Below, piece by piece: positions 5,092 to 7,535 of a DNA stretch of 7,535 nucleotides; positions within the stretch are counted from its first letter, which is position 1; every line of letters begins with the position of its first letter. This stretch comes from Kineosporiaceae bacterium (lineage in GTDB: Bacteria; Actinomycetota; Actinomycetes; Actinomycetales; Angustibacteraceae): assembly GCA_027345905.1 (NCBI GenBank), contig DAIETC010000103.1, forward strand, positions 1 through 7,535. Direction: 5' to 3'. The position numbers were made by a program, and so were the translations under genes. The notes below the pieces were generated by a model. It searched no databases. It had not been told where the DNA came from and saw only the letters and a list, made by a program, of their open reading frames with translations.

Positions 5092-5661
5092 ATGGCAGAT
5101 CCGCGCCACCGGTCTGCTCCGAGCGTGCGCGAGCAGCTCGACCCTGCCGTGCAGGCCCTGGGCCTGGTGCTGGAGGACGTCGAGGTGCTCAGGGCCGGCT
5201 CGCAGTCGGTGCTGCGCGTCGTGGTCGACCTGCCGCAGGACCAGCCCGGCTCGCTTTCGCTGGACCAGGTCGCCGAGGCCACCCATGCGATCAGTCACGT
5301 CCTCGACCGGGCCGACCCGATGGGCGAGTCCAGCTACACCCTTGAGGTCAGCTCGCCGGGGGTCGAGCGCCCGCTCACCGCGCCGCGGCACCTGCGCCGC
5401 AACATCGCTCGCCTTGTGCGGCTGACCTTGCGCGACGGCGAGAGCGTCACCGGGCGCATCGTCGCGGTCGACGAGGACGACGCGGTGCTCCTGCTCCTGC
5501 CCGGCGCCAAGAAGGGGATGGCTGCGACCCGGCAGCGGCAGATCGCGTGGGAGCAGATCGTCCAGGGCGTGGTGCAGGTCGAGTTCAACCCCCCGCAGGA
5601 CCTCTCGGCGCAAGACCTCGGCCAGGACGCGGCCCCCGAACCGGACGACGGCGAGAGCTGA
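5092..5661 (+). CDS. rimP: Ribosome maturation factor RimP
   Basis: A 189-residue cytosolic protein. RimP binds the free 30S subunit and helps assemble its 3' (head) domain. The N-terminal alpha/beta domain (about 10-97) contains the family signature YTLEVSSPGVERPL (82-95), preceded by the conserved stretch VLDRADPMGESSYTL. The C-terminal SH3-like beta-barrel follows (about 98-168), with LTLRDGESVTGRIVAVDEDDAVLL. Residues 169-189 form an acidic, low-complexity tail (ending EPDDGES) that is typical of actinobacterial forms. The ATG start has AAGGAG 6 nt upstream. It is the first gene of the rimP-nusA-ylxR-infB operon; nusA begins 3 nt after its stop, so coupled translation is likely. Confidence 0.95.
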   Translation: MADPRHRSAPSVREQLDPAVQALGLVLEDVEVLRAGSQSVLRVVVDLPQDQPGSLSLDQVAEATHAISHVLDRADPMGESSYTLEVSSPGVERPLTAPRHLRRNIARLVRLTLRDGESVTGRIVAVDEDDAVLLLLPGAKKGMAATRQRQIAWEQIVQGVVQVEFNPPQDLSAQDLGQDAAPEPDDGES

Positions 5662-5664
5662 CCC

Positions 5665-6660
5665 ATGGACATCGACCTGGCCGCGCTGCGGATGCTCGAG
5701 CGGGAACGCGGCATCGCTTTGGGGGTGCTGATCCCGGCCATCGAGCAGGCGCTGCTCGTCGCGTACCACCACACTGCTGGCGCTGCGCCCAACGCGCGGG
5801 TCGAGCTCGACCGTTCCAGCGGGCACGTCTGCGTGTGGGCTCGCGAGCAGCTCGAGGACGGCCAGGTGCGCGAGTACGACGACACGCCGAGCGGTTTCGG
5901 GCGGATCGCGACGACCACCGCACGCCAGGTGATCCTGCAGCGGCTACGCGACGCCGAGGACGCCCGGGTGCTCGGGGAGTTCCAGGGCCGCGAGGGGGAC
6001 ATCGTCGCCGGCATCATTGCCCAGGGCCCCGACGCGCGGACGGTGCTGGTCGACCTCGGTACGGTCGAGGCAGCGCTGCCCGCGACCGAGCAGGTGCCGG
6101 GCGAGAAGTACGTCCACGGCGAGCGCCTGCGCTGCTACGTCATTGCAGTCCGCAAGGGTTTGCGTGGGCCCTCGATCCAGCTCTCGCGCACGCACCCCGG
6201 CCTGGTGCACAAGCTGTTCGCGCTGGAGGTCCCGGAGGTCGCCGACGGCAGTGTCGAGATCATGGCCCTGGCGCGCGAGGCCGGGCACCGCACCAAGATC
6301 GCCGTCCGGACGAACGTGGCCGGGCTCAACGCCAAGGGTGCCTGCATCGGGCCCATGGGCCAGCGGGTGCGTGCGGTGATGGCCGAACTGCATGGCGAGA
6401 AGGTCGACATCGTCGACTGGGACGATGACCCGGCCACCTTCGTGGCACACGCGCTGTCTCCGGCGCAGGTCTCGGGAGTGGTCGTGGTCGACCTGGCCGC
6501 CCGCTCGGCACGGGTGACCGTGCCGGACTACCAGCTATCGCTCGCGATCGGCAAGGAGGGGCAGAACGCCCGGCTGGCCGCCAAGCTGACCGGTTGGCGG
6601 ATCGACATCCACCCCGACTCACCCGACTCGCCCGGCCCAGCCACGGACGCGTCGGCGTGA
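5665..6660 (+). CDS. nusA: Transcription termination/antitermination factor NusA
   Basis: A 331-residue protein that binds RNA polymerase and nascent RNA and modulates pausing, termination and antitermination. Domains in order: N-terminal RNAP-binding domain (about 1-100, beginning MDIDLAALRMLERERG and ending ARQVILQRLRDAE), S1 domain (about 107-180, EGDIVAGIIAQ to SIQLSRTHP), KH1 (about 200-265, with GPMG at 229-232) and KH2 (about 266-316, with GKEG at 296-299, then QNARLAAKLTGW). It ends in a short Pro/Ser/Asp tail and lacks the C-terminal acidic repeats of E. coli NusA, as expected for Actinobacteria. ATG 5665 is 3 nt after the rimP stop. The Shine-Dalgarno is weak (GAGAG inside the rimP end), consistent with translational coupling. 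Confidence 0.96.
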   Translation: MDIDLAALRMLERERGIALGVLIPAIEQALLVAYHHTAGAAPNARVELDRSSGHVCVWAREQLEDGQVREYDDTPSGFGRIATTTARQVILQRLRDAEDARVLGEFQGREGDIVAGIIAQGPDARTVLVDLGTVEAALPATEQVPGEKYVHGERLRCYVIAVRKGLRGPSIQLSRTHPGLVHKLFALEVPEVADGSVEIMALAREAGHRTKIAVRTNVAGLNAKGACIGPMGQRVRAVMAELHGEKVDIVDWDDDPATFVAHALSPAQVSGVVVVDLAARSARVTVPDYQLSLAIGKEGQNARLAAKLTGWRIDIHPDSPDSPGPATDASA

Positions 6661-6666
6661 ACGGGG

Positions 6667-6693
6667 GTTGGGGCCCCGAGGAAGCGGTAGACT
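6667..6693 (+). promoter_or_regulatory. Possible internal promoter before ylxR
   Basis: TAGACT (6688-6693) fits the actinobacterial TAnnnT -10 pattern, and a GTTGGGG stretch beginning at 6667 offers a poor -35 about 15 bp upstream. If active it would give extra ylxR-infB transcripts; the start point would fall at about 6700, just past the ylxR ATG, so it would better serve infB than ylxR. An 8-bp palindrome GGGGCCCC (6670-6677) lies within it. Weak call. Confidence 0.22.
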
Positions 6694-6694
6694 G

Positions 6695-7123
6695 ATGGCG
6701 ACCGAGCGCCCGACGACCGGGCCCGCGGACGTGCCCGAAGTTGCCGGTGCCAAGCGCCGACAACCGCAGCGTACGTGTGTTGGGTGCCGCTGCCGTGGTG
6801 ACCGGTCCGCTCTGCTGCGCATGGTGGCCCAGCAGGACGACGACGCTGTCGTCGTCCTGATTGACCACCGAAGGCGCATGCCGGGGCGCGGCCTGTGGCT
6901 GCATCCCGACGAGCAGTGCGCGCAGTTGGCGCAACGCCGGTCGGCGTTCGCCCGGGCCCTGCACGTTCGCGGCCCGGTTGACACCGGCCCGTTGTTCGCC
7001 GAGCTGCGGGCGCTGTTGCAGGACCAACGAGAGCTCCCTGACCCGACGTCCGGGCCGGGGCAACGCCCGCCTCCGCCAGCGATGGCATGGGGCGCGACCG
7101 ACCGGAAGCGAGCAGAACGCTGA
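6695..7123 (+). CDS. ylxR: YlxR (DUF448) family RNA-binding protein
   Basis: 142 residues from ATG 6695, with AGGAAG 10 nt upstream; an in-frame TTG at 6668 would add nine residues but looks unlikely. The YlxR core spans about residues 22-100: RTCVGCR (26-32), SALLRMV, a variable strand VVVLID, GRGLWLHP (64-71), a conserved Cys (C75), and RRSAFARAL (81-89), the basic surface thought to bind RNA. An extra Pro/Gly/Arg-rich tail (about 111-142) follows. YlxR always sits between nusA and infB. In Bacillus it has been linked to RNase P modulation (the name RnpM) and to regulation of gene expression; its role in Actinobacteria is not settled as far as I know. It lies 34 nt after the nusA stop, and its own stop overlaps an ATG (TGATG). 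Confidence 0.92.
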   Translation: MATERPTTGPADVPEVAGAKRRQPQRTCVGCRCRGDRSALLRMVAQQDDDAVVVLIDHRRRMPGRGLWLHPDEQCAQLAQRRSAFARALHVRGPVDTGPLFAELRALLQDQRELPDPTSGPGQRPPPPAMAWGATDRKRAER

Positions 7124-7168
7124 TGAGCACTCCATGAGCACCCAGCGATGAACTACCCCCTGCACTAA
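7123..7168 (+). other. Chain of three mini-ORFs in the ylxR-infB gap
   Basis: ATG 7123 overlaps the ylxR stop (TGATG) and encodes MSTP; its TGA overlaps ATG 7134 (ATGA), which encodes MSTQR; its TGA overlaps ATG 7148 (ATGA), which encodes MNYPLH and ends at TAA 7166-7168. The first two share the direct repeat ATGAGCAC. These may hand reinitiating ribosomes towards infB or be coincidence; none is likely to make a functional protein. Confidence 0.25.
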
Positions 7169-7184
7169 CGACGGTCCGCGCCTG

Positions 7185-7203
7185 CTCTGGCTCGGGCCCA
7201 GAG
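7185..7203 (+). promoter_or_regulatory. Hairpin abutting the infB Shine-Dalgarno
   Basis: CTCTGG (7185-7190) pairs perfectly with CCAGAG (7198-7203) over a 7-nt loop. The 3' arm ends directly against AAGGAG (7204-7209), so the stem could affect ribosome access. Only 6 bp, so modest support. Confidence 0.35.
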
Positions 7204-7209
7204 AAGGAG
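7204..7209 (+). promoter_or_regulatory. Shine-Dalgarno sequence for infB
   Basis: AAGGAG ends 4 nt before GTG 7214 and fixes the IF-2 start. Confidence 0.8.
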
Positions 7210-7213
7210 AGAC

Positions 7214-7535
7214 GTGGCGAAGGTCCGGGTCTACGAGCTGGCCAAAGAGCTCGGTATCGAGAGCAAGGTCGTCATGACCAAGCTCCAGGAGATGGGCGAG
7301 TTCGTCCGCTCCGCGTCCTCGACGGTGGAAGCTCCCGTCGTTCGGCGCCTGCGCGAGGCAATGCCCGCGGCCACGCCGCCCCCAGTCGCCAGTCCCGCAC
7401 CAGCCCCCGCACGGGGTGGCTCGTCTACAGCCACGCCAGCCGCGGCGGCTGCACCGGCTGCGACGTCGGGTGCCCCGGCGCAGGCCGGGACGAGCGGCGG
7501 CCCGGGCGGGACGCGGCCACCTGCACCGCAGTCCG
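7214..7535 (+). CDS. infB: Translation initiation factor IF-2, N-terminal part (cut by window edge)
   Basis: The first 107 complete codons are present; the gene runs off the right edge. The GTG start gives MAKVRVYELAKELGIESK, the hallmark N-terminal IF2-N domain of actinobacterial IF-2 (residues 1-50, continuing through KLQEMGEFVRSASSTVEAPV and VRRLRE). From about residue 51 a low-complexity Ala/Pro/Gly/Thr-rich linker begins, the long disordered region usual in high-GC Gram-positives before the GTPase domain. The GTP-binding and tRNA-binding domains lie outside the window. IF-2 is the GTPase that brings initiator fMet-tRNA to the 30S subunit and promotes subunit joining. It follows ylxR after a 90-nt gap that contains mini-ORFs and a hairpin. 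Confidence 0.96.
   Translation, partial: MAKVRVYELAKELGIESKVVMTKLQEMGEFVRSASSTVEAPVVRRLREAMPAATPPPVASPAPAPARGGSSTATPAAAAAPAATSGAPAQAGTSGGPGGTRPPAPQS

Noticed and set aside
3811..5425. Long + strand open frames over the DUF4439/lipoprotein region (3811-4680, 3900-4985, 4328-5425)
   Set aside because: Their translations are Arg/Pro/Ala-rich with no family pattern, whereas the minus strand has a Tat signal with lipobox, a DUF4439 pattern and an ATGA junction.
5665..6660. NusA truncated because it lacks C-terminal acidic repeats
   Set aside because: Actinobacterial NusA normally ends after KH2 with a short tail; all S1 and KH domains are intact.
1..7535. Mobile element, phage or defence system in the window
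   Set aside because: No transposase, integrase, terminal repeats, tRNA attachment site or defence-type domain on either strand; the gene order is chromosomal housekeeping.

Overview
The window is very GC-rich, with GTG and TTG starts beside ATG. Its gene order (ispG, DUF4081/GNAT acetyltransferase, proS, then rimP-nusA-ylxR-infB) is the conserved chromosomal order of Actinobacteria, and the NusA, YlxR and IF-2 sequences are of the actinobacterial type. The genus cannot be fixed from this stretch. There is no sign of phage, plasmid, IS element, CRISPR array, tRNA or rRNA. It reads as an ordinary housekeeping region, and I found no convincing undescribed multi-gene system.

Left part (1-3019, all +): the last codons of ispG (isoprenoid MEP pathway), a DUF4081-GNAT acetyltransferase, a 272-bp spacer, and proS (prolyl-tRNA synthetase with an inserted editing domain). 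The spacer holds the most striking non-coding structure here: 12-bp tandem repeats facing inverted copies of themselves, which fold into a long imperfect hairpin about 120 bp upstream of proS.

Middle (3020-4958): a TSUP/TauE-SafE-type membrane transporter lies 40 bp downstream of proS, linked to it by a 15-codon ORF that overlaps both neighbours by 4 nt. Converging on it from the minus strand is a two-gene unit joined by an ATGA overlap: a predicted Tat-exported lipoprotein followed by a DUF4439 ferritin-like protein. The 3' ends of the transporter and the DUF4439 gene overlap by 14 nt, and each strand has a small hairpin near the stop.

Right part (4959-7535, all +): a 133-bp divergent intergenic region carries a candidate promoter, three copies of the octamer TTCGCACG (two direct, one inverted) and a stable leader hairpin. 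It precedes the classic rimP-nusA-ylxR-infB operon: 30S maturation, transcription elongation/termination factor, a small RNA-binding protein, and initiation factor IF-2 (5' end only; the gene runs off the right edge). The ylxR-infB gap contains three tiny ORFs chained by overlapping stop/start codons, then a hairpin abutting the infB Shine-Dalgarno sequence.

Functionally, the + strand genes mostly support translation (tRNA charging, ribosome assembly, initiation) and its coupling to transcription. The transporter and the minus-strand pair are accessory insertions in this block.
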